Part shown: piece by piece, positions 1 to 5,790 of the stretch
How positions within the stretch are numbered: the first letter of the stretch is position 1
How the letters are laid out: the number at the start of each line of letters is the position of its first letter
Source of the DNA: CAYXVU01 sp964468725
Lineage (GTDB): Bacteria; Acidobacteriota; Blastocatellia; UBA7656
DNA length: 6,491 nucleotides
Direction of reading: 5' to 3'
Assembly (NCBI GenBank): GCA_964468725.1
Contig: CAYXVU010000302.1
Span: 1 to 6,491 of the forward strand
Made by a program: the position numbers and the translations under genes
The notes under the pieces: model-generated
What the model was told of the DNA's origin: nothing
What the model saw: the letters and a program-made list of their open reading frames with translations, nothing else
Database searches by the model: none

Positions 1-1
1 C

Positions 2-782
2 GAAGGCTGTTCGATTCGTTCGACTGAGCGCATCACTGGCGTTCATCGTGACACCATCATAAAGCTGCTCTGTGTGGTTGGCGAAAAGTGCGAACGACTC
101 ATGCAGGAGCGCATCAAAGGTATATCGGTCGAAGAGGTTCAGTGTGATGAGCAATGGCAGTACATAGCCATGAAGCAGAAAACCAAAAACCGAAAAGGCA
201 TCGCAGACGAAACCGTTGGTGATTGTTGGGTCTTTACTGCAATTGAGCGTTACTCCAAATTGATTCTTGCTTGGCATCTGGGCAAACGCACCGCAGAAGA
301 TACTTTCATCTTCACAGAAAAGATTGACCACGCAACGGCTAACCATAGCTTCCAGATTTCAACAGATGGCTTTGCAGCATATCGTGACGCAATTGTTCAT
401 AATCTTGGAGCAAAGAAGGTTGACTTCGCGCAGGTGGTTAAAATCTTTGGAGTGCCGGAAGGTGAAGAAAATCGCTACTCACCACCCGAAGTCTTAGAGA
501 CAGAAAAAACTATAGTGTTTGGTAATCCCGATCTAAANNNNNNNNNNGGCCACAACCTCACACATTGAGCGTCACAATCTGAGCACGAGAATGCAGAGCC
601 GCAGATACACAAGGCTGACAAATGCGTTTTCAAAGAGGTGGGAAAAGCATCATGCTGCGCTTGCGCTGTGGTTCGCCTATTATAATTTCTGTCGGATGCA
701 TAAGACCTTGCGAATAACACCAGCGATGGAAGCGGGATTGACTGACCATGTTTGGGGCTTGGAAGAACTGATTAAAGAATAA
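2..782 (+). CDS. IS1-family DDE transposase, N-terminus missing, frame interrupted by an assembly gap
   Basis: DDE transposase that cuts and joins the ends of its own element. The frame is already open at the window edge. Its first visible residues, GCSIRSTERITGVHRDTI, are the helix-turn-helix segment typical of the larger IS1-family proteins, so the true start and the zinc-finger-like N-terminus lie to the left. The GTG at 74 is only an internal codon. Catalytic residues are visible: Asp in CDEQW (146-148), Asp in STDGFAAY (365-367) and Glu in SHIERHNL (567-569), followed by the basic RRYTRLTNAFSKRW segment and a C-terminus ending at TAA 780-782. Ten N at 538-547 put the two halves in different frames. 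Joining CTA-AA to G-GCC with a gap length divisible by 3 restores one protein, and family spacing suggests 0 or 3 missing bases. The element could therefore be intact. Confidence 0.88.
538..547. other. Assembly gap (10 N)
   Basis: A run of exactly ten N lies inside the transposase gene, between the GNPDL segment and the TSHIERHNL segment. Ten is probably a placeholder length. In related transposases these two segments are almost adjacent, so little or no real sequence appears to be missing. The apparent stop at 566-568 in the upstream frame is an artefact of the placeholder. Confidence 0.95.
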
Positions 783-789
783 GTTGAGC

Positions 790-948
790 CTATATGCCGA
801 GTTCCTGTTTACATTTCTCTAGCTTCCCTTGCACTATCCGTAGCTCCTCTTTCTTGCTGTGTAATTGCTTCTCCAATTGCTCAATTTCGAATCGAATCTG
901 CAACTCTTCGGCTTTTAACTTCTCGTAATCTTCAATTGTATTTCTCAT
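790..948 (-). CDS. Small coiled-coil protein, 52 residues, unknown function
   Basis: Minus-strand ORF starting at ATG 948-946 and ending at TAG 792-790. It has a good purine-rich Shine-Dalgarno, CAGGAAGAAG, just upstream of the start. The protein begins MRNTIEDYEKLKAEELQ and ends KCKQELGI. From about residue 15 it is an uninterrupted charged helix with hydrophobic residues in register: I18, I22, L25, L29, L36, V39, L43, C46 and L50 alternate at 3 and 4 residue spacing, with K32 the only break. This predicts a parallel two-stranded coiled coil or leucine-zipper-like dimer. The single Cys46 sits in the core and could form a disulfide in a dimer. No signal peptide or membrane segment is seen. 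The stop lies 7 bp beyond the transposase stop, so the two genes converge tail to tail. It lies downstream of the 59-residue gene on the same strand, 67 bp away. The family is not recognised and no function is assigned. Confidence 0.7.
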   Translation of the reverse strand: MRNTIEDYEKLKAEELQIRFEIEQLEKQLHSKKEELRIVQGKLEKCKQELGI

Positions 949-1015
949 TACTTCTTCCTGTTAGCGATGGAATCTAAGATATTGGATTGTACGATATGGT
1001 AACAGCTTAATTCAT

Positions 1016-1195
1016 CTATAGCCTGCGAAAGTGCTTGTCCAAATCCGATCTAGTGCAAATCTCAGGGCTACCTTCTATGTATACAAAATAACCAATCTCC
1101 CCAAGAGGCTCTGCTTCGTATATTTGGCCTACCTTAGCTCCGCGAAAGTGTTCGCAGAAGCGAGTATCGTCAGTGCATTCTATTTTGAATTTCAT
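1016..1195 (-). CDS. Small hypothetical protein, 59 residues
   Basis: Minus-strand ORF from ATG 1195-1193 to TAG 1018-1016, preceded by a near-ideal Shine-Dalgarno AAGGAG (1203-1198) only 2 bases from the ATG. The product starts MKFKIECTDDTRFCEHF, continues with GAKVGQIYEAEP and YFVYIEGSPEIC, and ends DLDKHFRRL. Three Cys (7, 14, 47), alternating hydrophobics and the motif KVGQIYEA suggest a small beta-rich fold of the kind seen in short phage or plasmid proteins. This is a loose resemblance only. It is probably cotranscribed with the coiled-coil gene that follows. The plus-strand ORF over the same bases (1031-1243) has no ribosome binding site and is its shadow. AT content matches the neighbouring transposase rather than the core genes. 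Function unknown. Confidence 0.6.
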   Translation of the reverse strand: MKFKIECTDDTRFCEHFRGAKVGQIYEAEPLGEIGYFVYIEGSPEICTRSDLDKHFRRL

Positions 1196-1220
1196 AACTC
1201 CTTACATGAACGAGTCATTA

Positions 1221-1252
1221 AAAAAAATCAAGAGTTTGGTTGAGATTTTTTT
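1221..1252. repeat. AT-rich inverted repeat upstream of the small minus-strand genes
   Basis: AAAAAAATC (1221-1229) and GATTTTTTT (1244-1252) are perfect 9-base inverted complements around a 14-base loop. The stem is almost pure A-T, so it is weak as a terminator. It lies within 60 bases upstream of the 59-residue gene on the minus strand and could instead act as a curved or UP-like promoter element. Role not determined. Confidence 0.4.
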
Positions 1253-1280
1253 CGCGGCCTCAAATAAAGGTGAGCACCAC

Positions 1281-1297
1281 AAGTTTAGGACACTACC
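1281..1297 (-). repeat. Candidate right terminal inverted repeat of the IS1-family element
   Basis: Read inward from 1297 on the minus strand the sequence is GGTAGTGTCCTAAACTT. The canonical IS1 end is GGTGATGCTGCCAACTT. Ten of 17 positions agree, including the terminal GGT and the AACTT box at the same distance. No comparable sequence was seen closer to the transposase stop. The left partner is outside the window, so the assignment rests on this similarity alone. Confidence 0.45.
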
Positions 1298-1312
1298 GCG
1301 GGTTTGATAATG

Positions 1313-1341
1313 TTGACAAAGAAAGGAGGGGAAAGTAACCT
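1313..1341 (+). promoter_or_regulatory. Candidate sigma70-type promoter for the signal peptidase gene
   Basis: A perfect TTGACA (1313-1318) is followed after 17 bases by TAACCT (1336-1341), which matches the -10 consensus at only 3 of 6 positions. Transcription would start near 1348, giving a leader of about 33 bases. The -35 box lies 16 bp outside the proposed IS end, so the promoter would be native or newly exposed by the insertion. Confidence 0.35.
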
Positions 1342-1345
1342 TTCT
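1320..1345 (+). other. Stem-loop with a purine-rich anti-anti-SD-like loop
   Basis: AGAAAGG (1320-1326) pairs perfectly with CCTTTCT (1339-1345), leaving a 12-base loop. The left arm and loop contain AAGGAGGGG, a strong ribosome-binding-like sequence. No ATG, GTG or TTG follows at a usable distance; the next gene starts 50 bases further on. It overlaps the candidate promoter, so it may only be part of it. Confidence 0.3.
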
Positions 1346-1380
1346 CTCGAAAATTAAGTCTTTTATCGGTTATTTGAGAT

Positions 1381-2007
1381 ATGGAGCAAGAGATTCAGTT
1401 CAAGCAGTATCCGGGCATTTCCTTTGAAGATGACCCGGACATTGAAGTCACCTATCACGAAGATGTCGCCCCTGCGCCATCCATTTGGGAAGAGACCAAA
1501 GCGATTTCACGGGATGTCATTTTCGCCGTCTTGATGGCTGTGCTCATCATCGTTTTCGTGATTCAACCGGTCAAAGTGGAAGGCACGTCCATGCTGCCGC
1601 GACTGGAAAACGAAGAACGGATATTCGTCAATAAGCTCAACTACAACTTCGGCATCGGAGAGATCAAACGTGGGGACATCGTGGTCTTTTGGTATCCGAA
1701 AGACCCTTCGAAATCGTTTATCAAGCGGGTCATCGGCTTACCCGGTGATCGCATTCGCATGGATGAAACCGGCCAACTCTTCATCAACGGCCAGCCCCTA
1801 GAAGAGCCGTATCTCGCGCCGGATCGCAACCAACACCCGCGCCCCATTCGCGACGAGATCATCGAAGACCATTACTACTTTGTGATGGGCGATAATCGAG
1901 ATGCCTCTAATGACAGCCGCAGTTGGGGGCTGGTGCCGGAAAAATATATTTACGGCAAAGCGATGTTCCGCTACTGGCCATTGTCGCGATTTGGCGGGTT
2001 GGATTAG
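1381..2007 (+). CDS. lepB: Type I signal peptidase
   Basis: Membrane-bound serine protease that removes signal peptides from exported proteins (family S26), using a Ser/Lys dyad. The 208-residue protein has an acidic cytoplasmic N-terminus of about 43 residues. One transmembrane helix (about 44-62, DVIFAVLMAVLIIVFVI) is followed by all the conserved boxes: box B GTSMLPRL with catalytic Ser70, box C RGDIVVF (97-103), box D KRVIGLPGD with catalytic Lys115, and box E GDNRDASNDSRSWG (170-183). Length is normal for the single-span form found outside the enterobacteria. The ATG at 1381 is the first start after an in-frame TGA at 1375-1377. The Shine-Dalgarno before it is weak. It is the first gene of a same-strand series and lies just downstream of the proposed IS end, so any former upstream partner has been separated from it. 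Function is certain; regulation is not known. Confidence 0.97.
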   Translation: MEQEIQFKQYPGISFEDDPDIEVTYHEDVAPAPSIWEETKAISRDVIFAVLMAVLIIVFVIQPVKVEGTSMLPRLENEERIFVNKLNYNFGIGEIKRGDIVVFWYPKDPSKSFIKRVIGLPGDRIRMDETGQLFINGQPLEEPYLAPDRNQHPRPIRDEIIEDHYYFVMGDNRDASNDSRSWGLVPEKYIYGKAMFRYWPLSRFGGLD

Positions 2008-2035
2008 TCGCCTCAAGTCCTGAAAATACGCCATC

Positions 2036-2076
2036 GGCGAACCGACTCTCCTCGGCGTTCGGTTTTGTCGGTCGCC
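2036..2076 (+). other. Hairpin between lepB and the response regulator gene
   Basis: GGCGAACCGAC (2036-2046) pairs with GTCGGTCGCC (2067-2076) through 10 base pairs with one bulged A, around a 20-base loop. An alternative fold uses CGAACCGA (2038-2045) with TCGG and TTCG (2052-2061), followed by GTTTT at 2062-2066, which would look like a weak intrinsic terminator. The two folds are mutually exclusive. Attenuation between lepB and the next gene is possible but speculative. Confidence 0.35.
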
Positions 2077-2114
2077 TTCAGACGTGGAAACTCAGTGATG
2101 ACCGATTGGATCTG

Positions 2115-2825
2115 ATGCTTGATATTCAAGGGAAACGAATTTTAGTGGTTGACGACAACCACGCCATCCGCGCCACCATCACCACCTACTTGCGCGACAA
2201 AGGCTATGAAGTTACGGAGGCAGTGGATGGGATACAGGGGCTGGATCGCGGACTGTCCGCAACCTTCGAAGCCATCATTCTCGATGTCGTCATGCCCGGA
2301 ATCGACGGCTGGAAACTCTGCGGTATGCTGCGCGAAAAGGGCGTGCAAACGCCCATCCTGATGTTGACGGAGAAAGCCAGCCTCGAAGATAAAGAGATCG
2401 GCTTTTCCGCCGGTGCAGACGATTATCTGGCCAAGCCGTTCGAGCCCTTAGAGCTTGATCTGCGGCTCCGGGCGCTGTTGCGCCGCACCCTGCCGGATGC
2501 GCCGCCGGTTGAAAAAATGATCCGCCATGGCGATGTCGAGATTGATCTGGATCGCCGATTGGTGACTATTAAAAATCAGCCGATTGAGTTGACCCCGATT
2601 GAATTTAGCATCCTGCGATTGTTGGCGTCGAATCCCGGACACGTCTATACCCGCGACGATATTCTCAACGCCATTTGGGACACCAGTTACGAAGGCTACA
2701 AACGCAATATTGACCCGCACGTCAATCGCCTGCGGAATAAAGTCGAAGAGAATGCGCGCCAACCTAAATATGTCTTGACCGTCTGGGGAGTGGGATACAA
2801 ATTCAATGATGTTGTAGCCGGTTGA
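2115..2825 (+). CDS. OmpR/PhoB-family response regulator transcription factor
   Basis: Two-component regulator of 236 residues: a receiver domain (about 7-122) joined to a winged-helix DNA-binding domain (about 134-232). Receiver landmarks are all present: acidic pair Asp13-Asp14 in ILVVDDN, phospho-acceptor Asp57 in LDVVMPGIDG, Thr84 in LMLTEK, Tyr103 and Lys106 in DDYLAKPF. The effector domain shows ELTPIEFSILRLL, the recognition region RNIDPHVNRLRNKVE and the C-terminal hairpin TVWGVGYKF. The frame is open back to 1923 inside lepB, but family homology begins at MLDIQGKRILVV, so ATG 2115 is chosen; TTG 2106 is an alternative. The Shine-Dalgarno is poor. No histidine kinase is seen in the window, so it is an orphan here and its signal and targets are unknown. 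It follows lepB by 107 bases. Confidence 0.93.
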   Translation: MLDIQGKRILVVDDNHAIRATITTYLRDKGYEVTEAVDGIQGLDRGLSATFEAIILDVVMPGIDGWKLCGMLREKGVQTPILMLTEKASLEDKEIGFSAGADDYLAKPFEPLELDLRLRALLRRTLPDAPPVEKMIRHGDVEIDLDRRLVTIKNQPIELTPIEFSILRLLASNPGHVYTRDDILNAIWDTSYEGYKRNIDPHVNRLRNKVEENARQPKYVLTVWGVGYKFNDVVAG

Positions 2826-2828
2826 GTC

Positions 2829-2873
2829 GGTGAGGGCTTTGCGAGCCGCCCCATTTTCCCCGATCTCCTCACC
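2829..2873 (+). other. Inverted repeat after the response regulator gene
   Basis: GGTGAGG (2829-2835) and CCTCACC (2867-2873) are perfect inverted complements. A smaller GCT/AGC hairpin lies inside the loop near 2836-2846. No T-run follows, so it is not a classic intrinsic terminator. It sits 3 bases after the stop codon and may mark the end of a transcript or act as an mRNA-stability element. Confidence 0.3.
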
Positions 2874-2889
2874 AATCATAGCCGCTTCG

Positions 2890-2918
2890 TTGCCCGCGCT
2901 ATTGGGTTGTTGTATCCT
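2890..2918 (+). promoter_or_regulatory. Candidate promoter for the YpdA-like reductase gene
   Basis: TTGCCC (2890-2895) and TATCCT (2913-2918) are separated by 17 bases and each match the sigma70 consensus at 4 of 6 positions. Transcription would begin around 2925, about 28 bases before the ATG. Together with the inverted repeat just upstream, this suggests the reductase may have its own transcript. Confidence 0.3.
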
Positions 2919-2952
2919 GTGAGTCGGCTATCAGAAGAGAGACGAATCCATT

Positions 2953-3960
2953 ATGTACGATGTCATCATCATTGGCAGCGGCCCTTCGGGGCTGGCCGCC
3001 GCTTTGACTGCCAAAGAGTGCGGCCTCGATTACTTGGTATTGGAACGCGGAGTGATTGCCAACACCGTGTATCAATATCCCCTTACCAAGCCGTTGTTCT
3101 CCACCTCGAATGAAGTCGAACTCAAACCCGGCGCGTTGCCAGCGGACCGCAAACCGACGCGCGAAGAGGTGCTTGCTCATTACACCGATTTGGTGGCGTG
3201 CGAAAACCTCAAGCTGCACACCGGCGAAGAGGTCAAGCGCATCACCCCGATGGCCGATCATTTCATTATCGCCACGACGGAGGCCGAATATCGCGCGCAG
3301 ACCGTACTGGTTACGGTTGGCGGCTTCGGTCGGCAACGCAGATTGAACGTTCCCGGCGAAGACCCGACGCGCGTTTCGTACCGTTTCGTCGAAGCCTTCC
3401 CCTTTGCCAAGCGGCGCGTCTTGGTGGTCGGCGGTGGTAATTCGGCTGCGGAAGCGGCGCTCTTTCTCTCCGAAGTCGGGGCGCAAGTGACGCTCAGCGT
3501 GCGCCGTCCGGAACTGGAGCTGGTGGCAGAGGTCAGCTTCAACCGAGAAGGCAAGCCGCGCGGCAAGATCAAACCATGGGTACTGGAGCCGCTTGCGCAT
3601 GCGCAAGCCGCAGGCCGCGTGCGCATCCTCACCTCTGCCGAAATCACAGAGATTCTGCCCCGGTCGGCGCGGCTGCGGGTCGGCGTTGCTCCGGCCTTCG
3701 AATGGGTTGAGGTCGAATGCGACCACATCTTTGCGCTCATCGGCGCTGACCCGGATACGAGCCTGCTTGAACAGGCAGGCGTCGAAATCGCGCCGGACGG
3801 CAGACCCGTCTATCATCAGGAAACCTACGAAACCAGTGTTCCGGGCATCTATGTTGCCGGACACATTACGCGCGAACTGCACATGAAGAATGCTCTCCCC
3901 GTTGCGCGCCAAATCATCAACCACCTCGCCTCACAGAGGGCTGAGAGCGCCCGCATCTAA
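2953..3960 (+). CDS. YpdA-like FAD/NAD(P)H-dependent disulfide oxidoreductase
   Basis: Predicted soluble flavoprotein of 335 residues, thioredoxin-reductase fold. The FAD-binding Rossmann motif GSGPSG is at 8-13 and the NADPH-binding motif GGGNSA at 160-165, followed by a basic RR at 184-185 that suits NADPH. YpdA-type signatures are YQYPLTKPLFSTS (40-52), RKPTREEVLAHY (66-77), VPGEDP (133-138) and KIKPWVLEP. There is no CxxC of classical thioredoxin reductase. YpdA of Firmicutes reduces bacillithiol disulfide and carries a conserved Cys inside the first glycine motif; here that position is Ser12. The usual C-terminal GD of the FAD site is GH (303-304). So family membership is likely, but the bacillithiol role is unproven and the substrate may be another low-molecular-weight thiol or a protein. 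ATG 2953 starts exactly at the Rossmann strand; the preceding AGAGAGA is a weak ribosome site. The next gene starts 55 bases after its stop. Confidence 0.85.
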   Translation: MYDVIIIGSGPSGLAAALTAKECGLDYLVLERGVIANTVYQYPLTKPLFSTSNEVELKPGALPADRKPTREEVLAHYTDLVACENLKLHTGEEVKRITPMADHFIIATTEAEYRAQTVLVTVGGFGRQRRLNVPGEDPTRVSYRFVEAFPFAKRRVLVVGGGNSAAEAALFLSEVGAQVTLSVRRPELELVAEVSFNREGKPRGKIKPWVLEPLAHAQAAGRVRILTSAEITEILPRSARLRVGVAPAFEWVEVECDHIFALIGADPDTSLLEQAGVEIAPDGRPVYHQETYETSVPGIYVAGHITRELHMKNALPVARQIINHLASQRAESARI

Positions 3961-4015
3961 ACCGATGTCGGCTTGTTGTGGGAACAGGCTGATGGGGAAA
4001 GAAGGTTGAGTTGTT

Positions 4016-5686
4016 ATGAAAGAAACTGCTTCGGCAACGAGCCTCAAGAGCGCGACGGAGGCAAGATGGTGGCGCGTCGCAGCGCTATCGGCGCTTGCCT
4101 GCGGGCTGTTGATTGCGTTGGGCGTTTATATCGTCAACCGCCAGCCTTCGACGGTAGATCAGATTGTCATTCTCACCGTGCCCTCCGGCGCGGAGGTCAG
4201 TTTGAACGATATCAGCTACGGGCAAACTCCTGTGAAGATCGAAAAGCTGCCAGTCGGAACCTACACGCTGACGATTACCAAAGATGAATATAAGACGGTC
4301 AGCGAAGAGGTCAACATCGCTGAATCGCGCCCCTTCGAATACAAGTTACAATTCTCTCCGCCTTCGGATGTCGGAGATTTGCCACTTGACCAACGCATAC
4401 GCGAATTTGAGCAACGTGCCACCGATGCCTTCGCCGCATCCAAATATGTCTTCCCCCTTAAGGAGAGCGCCTATTACTACGCGCGTTTAATCGAAGACCT
4501 CGATTCAACTAATCCTTTTGCCAAAGACATGCTCGAACGCATCCGCGTACAGCTTCACAACCTTGCGCAGGAGGCGATGCAACGCGGAGACATCGCTGAA
4601 GCCAAAGATACCTACAATATTCTGCGCGAGCGATATCCCGATGATACGGAAGCGCGCAGCGCTCTATGGGGATTAGAACGCCAGTTGGCATCGAAACGCG
4701 GAGAAGTCAGCGACTGGATTCGCAAAGCGGAGATTGCCTTGCAACGCGGCAACTTAATCGAGCCGCCACGCGCTTCGGCTTATCACTTTGCGCGACAAGC
4801 CTTAGCCATCGAACAGACCAGCGTTGCGCAGACGATCTTGCGACAAGTGCGCGACAGCTTAGTTCAGCGCGGCGAACAGTACTATGCCAATGGCGAAACC
4901 GATGCTGCGATTCGTCAGCTCCAACTGGCGGCCAACCACTTCCGCGACGATCAGCAGATTCGAACAAGGCTCAATGAGTGGCGGGTGCAACGCGAACGCG
5001 ATAGCCTGAAAGGCAGCGACGCGCTGGCGCGCAAGCAAGAAGGGTTGAAAAAGCACACTCGTGGCGATTGGGAAGGCGCCATTCAAGATTTAGAGTATGC
5101 GCTACTCTATAACCAAGGCACGACCGATGTGAGGTACGCCCTCGCCGATTCGTATAAACGGCTGGGGCACTTCGATCAGGCGAGCGAATACTTTCGTCGC
5201 CTCTCTGGCGAAGGCAACAGCGACCCGAACCGTTCGGCGATTGTTGACCTTGGCGACATTGCTCTGCAACGTGGCGACCCGGCTACCGCCTTGCGCTATT
5301 ACCAAACGGCGCGCGAACTCGGCGGCAGCACGCGCTACTCCATTGCCGAAATTGATAACCGCATCGAGCGCATCGAAAAGAAGCAGCGCGAGAAGGATGC
5401 AGAACCAGCCCCGATTACCCTTGAGGCGACGCATCGTCACGGCGGCTTCGGCTTTGGCGACCGCTCCTGCAAAGGCACGCTGACGGTCAGTGGCAAGGGA
5501 GTGCGCTATCAAAGCAAAGAGCATAATTTTTCTGCCAATGTGATGACCGTTAATGTGACCGTGAAGAATGATGAGATCATCGTCTACGGATTGCACAAGG
5601 GAGAGCAGCGCTTCAAATTATCATCAGCCGATGCAGAACGTTTCCGCGAAACCATCGGCAAATATCAACGAGAAAACCCGCGCTAA
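4016..5686 (+). CDS. Membrane-anchored PEGA/TPR protein with PH-like C-terminal domain
   Basis: Protein of 556 residues whose exact role is unknown. Order of parts: short basic N-terminus; one transmembrane helix (about 21-40, VAALSALACGLLIALGVYIV); a PEGA domain (about 50-112) with the diagnostic VPSGAEVSLND, YGQTPVKIEKLPVG and YTLTITKDEYK; a helical region with TPR-like units near 180-213 (LAQEAMQRGDIAEAKDTYN) and about 340-445 (GDWEGAIQDLEYAL, GHFDQASEYF, GDPATALRYY); a charged helix near 445-466; and a beta-rich end (473-556) starting HRHGGFGFGD, then CKGTLTVSGKGVRYQS and a final helix, resembling a bacterial PH-like domain. PEGA domains are usually outside the cytoplasm, so an N-in topology is inferred. 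TPRs suggest scaffolding or protein binding. GAAGG at 4001-4005 is 10 bases before the ATG. It follows the reductase by 55 bases and may share its transcript. Confidence 0.85.
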   Translation: MKETASATSLKSATEARWWRVAALSALACGLLIALGVYIVNRQPSTVDQIVILTVPSGAEVSLNDISYGQTPVKIEKLPVGTYTLTITKDEYKTVSEEVNIAESRPFEYKLQFSPPSDVGDLPLDQRIREFEQRATDAFAASKYVFPLKESAYYYARLIEDLDSTNPFAKDMLERIRVQLHNLAQEAMQRGDIAEAKDTYNILRERYPDDTEARSALWGLERQLASKRGEVSDWIRKAEIALQRGNLIEPPRASAYHFARQALAIEQTSVAQTILRQVRDSLVQRGEQYYANGETDAAIRQLQLAANHFRDDQQIRTRLNEWRVQRERDSLKGSDALARKQEGLKKHTRGDWEGAIQDLEYALLYNQGTTDVRYALADSYKRLGHFDQASEYFRRLSGEGNSDPNRSAIVDLGDIALQRGDPATALRYYQTARELGGSTRYSIAEIDNRIERIEKKQREKDAEPAPITLEATHRHGGFGFGDRSCKGTLTVSGKGVRYQSKEHNFSANVMTVNVTVKNDEIIVYGLHKGEQRFKLSSADAERFRETIGKYQRENPR

Positions 5687-5699
5687 GGGCAAGAACCGC

Positions 5700-5722
5700 G
5701 CGGCGTCGGGAACCTGCGCCGC
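5700..5722 (+). terminator. GC-rich stem-loop after the PEGA/TPR gene
   Basis: GCGGCG (5700-5705) pairs with CGCCGC (5717-5722) around an 11-base loop, 13 bases after the stop codon. The expected T-run is missing (only GCTTTCT a few bases on), so it is a candidate terminator or mRNA end-protecting hairpin at best. Confidence 0.3.
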
Positions 5723-5790
5723 ACGAGAGCTTTCTGGGGATTCGCAAACGATTCTCAGAGTCGGGTGTAACCATCCCGTAAAATAGGACC

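Larger units (their letters stand above)
1..1297 (+). mobile_element. IS1-family insertion sequence with right end, left part outside the window
   Basis: The region holds an IS1-family transposase (2-782), two small minus-strand genes (790-1195) and a candidate right terminal repeat ending at 1297. The left end lies outside the window, so target-site duplication cannot be tested here; the matching 8-9 bp copy would start at 1298 (GCGGGTTTG). The whole stretch is AT-richer than the genes from 1381 on, which fits foreign origin. The transposase assignment is strong. The exact right boundary is inference from a 17-base similarity to the IS1 end. If the boundary is wrong, the small genes are flanking DNA rather than cargo. 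Confidence 0.55.

Noticed and set aside
780..800. Possible IS1 right end immediately after the transposase stop (AAGTTGAGCC)
   Set aside because: Only the AAGTTG box matches; the outer terminal bases do not, unlike at 1281-1297.
1031..1243. Plus-strand 70-residue ORF
   Set aside because: GTG start with no ribosome site, and opposite a minus-strand gene with a near-ideal one.
1923..2114. In-frame upstream extension of the response regulator into lepB
   Set aside because: The extra 64 codons overlap the lepB end and do not resemble any part of a response regulator; family homology starts at 2115.
2899..3924. Long minus-strand open frame of 341 codons
   Set aside because: It lies opposite the reductase gene, whose plus-strand frame has clear dinucleotide-binding motifs. 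The antisense product is rich in Arg, Ala and His without any recognisable motif.
5102..5596. Minus-strand 164-residue ORF
   Set aside because: Shadow of the TPR and PH-like regions of the plus-strand gene; no start signal or motif.
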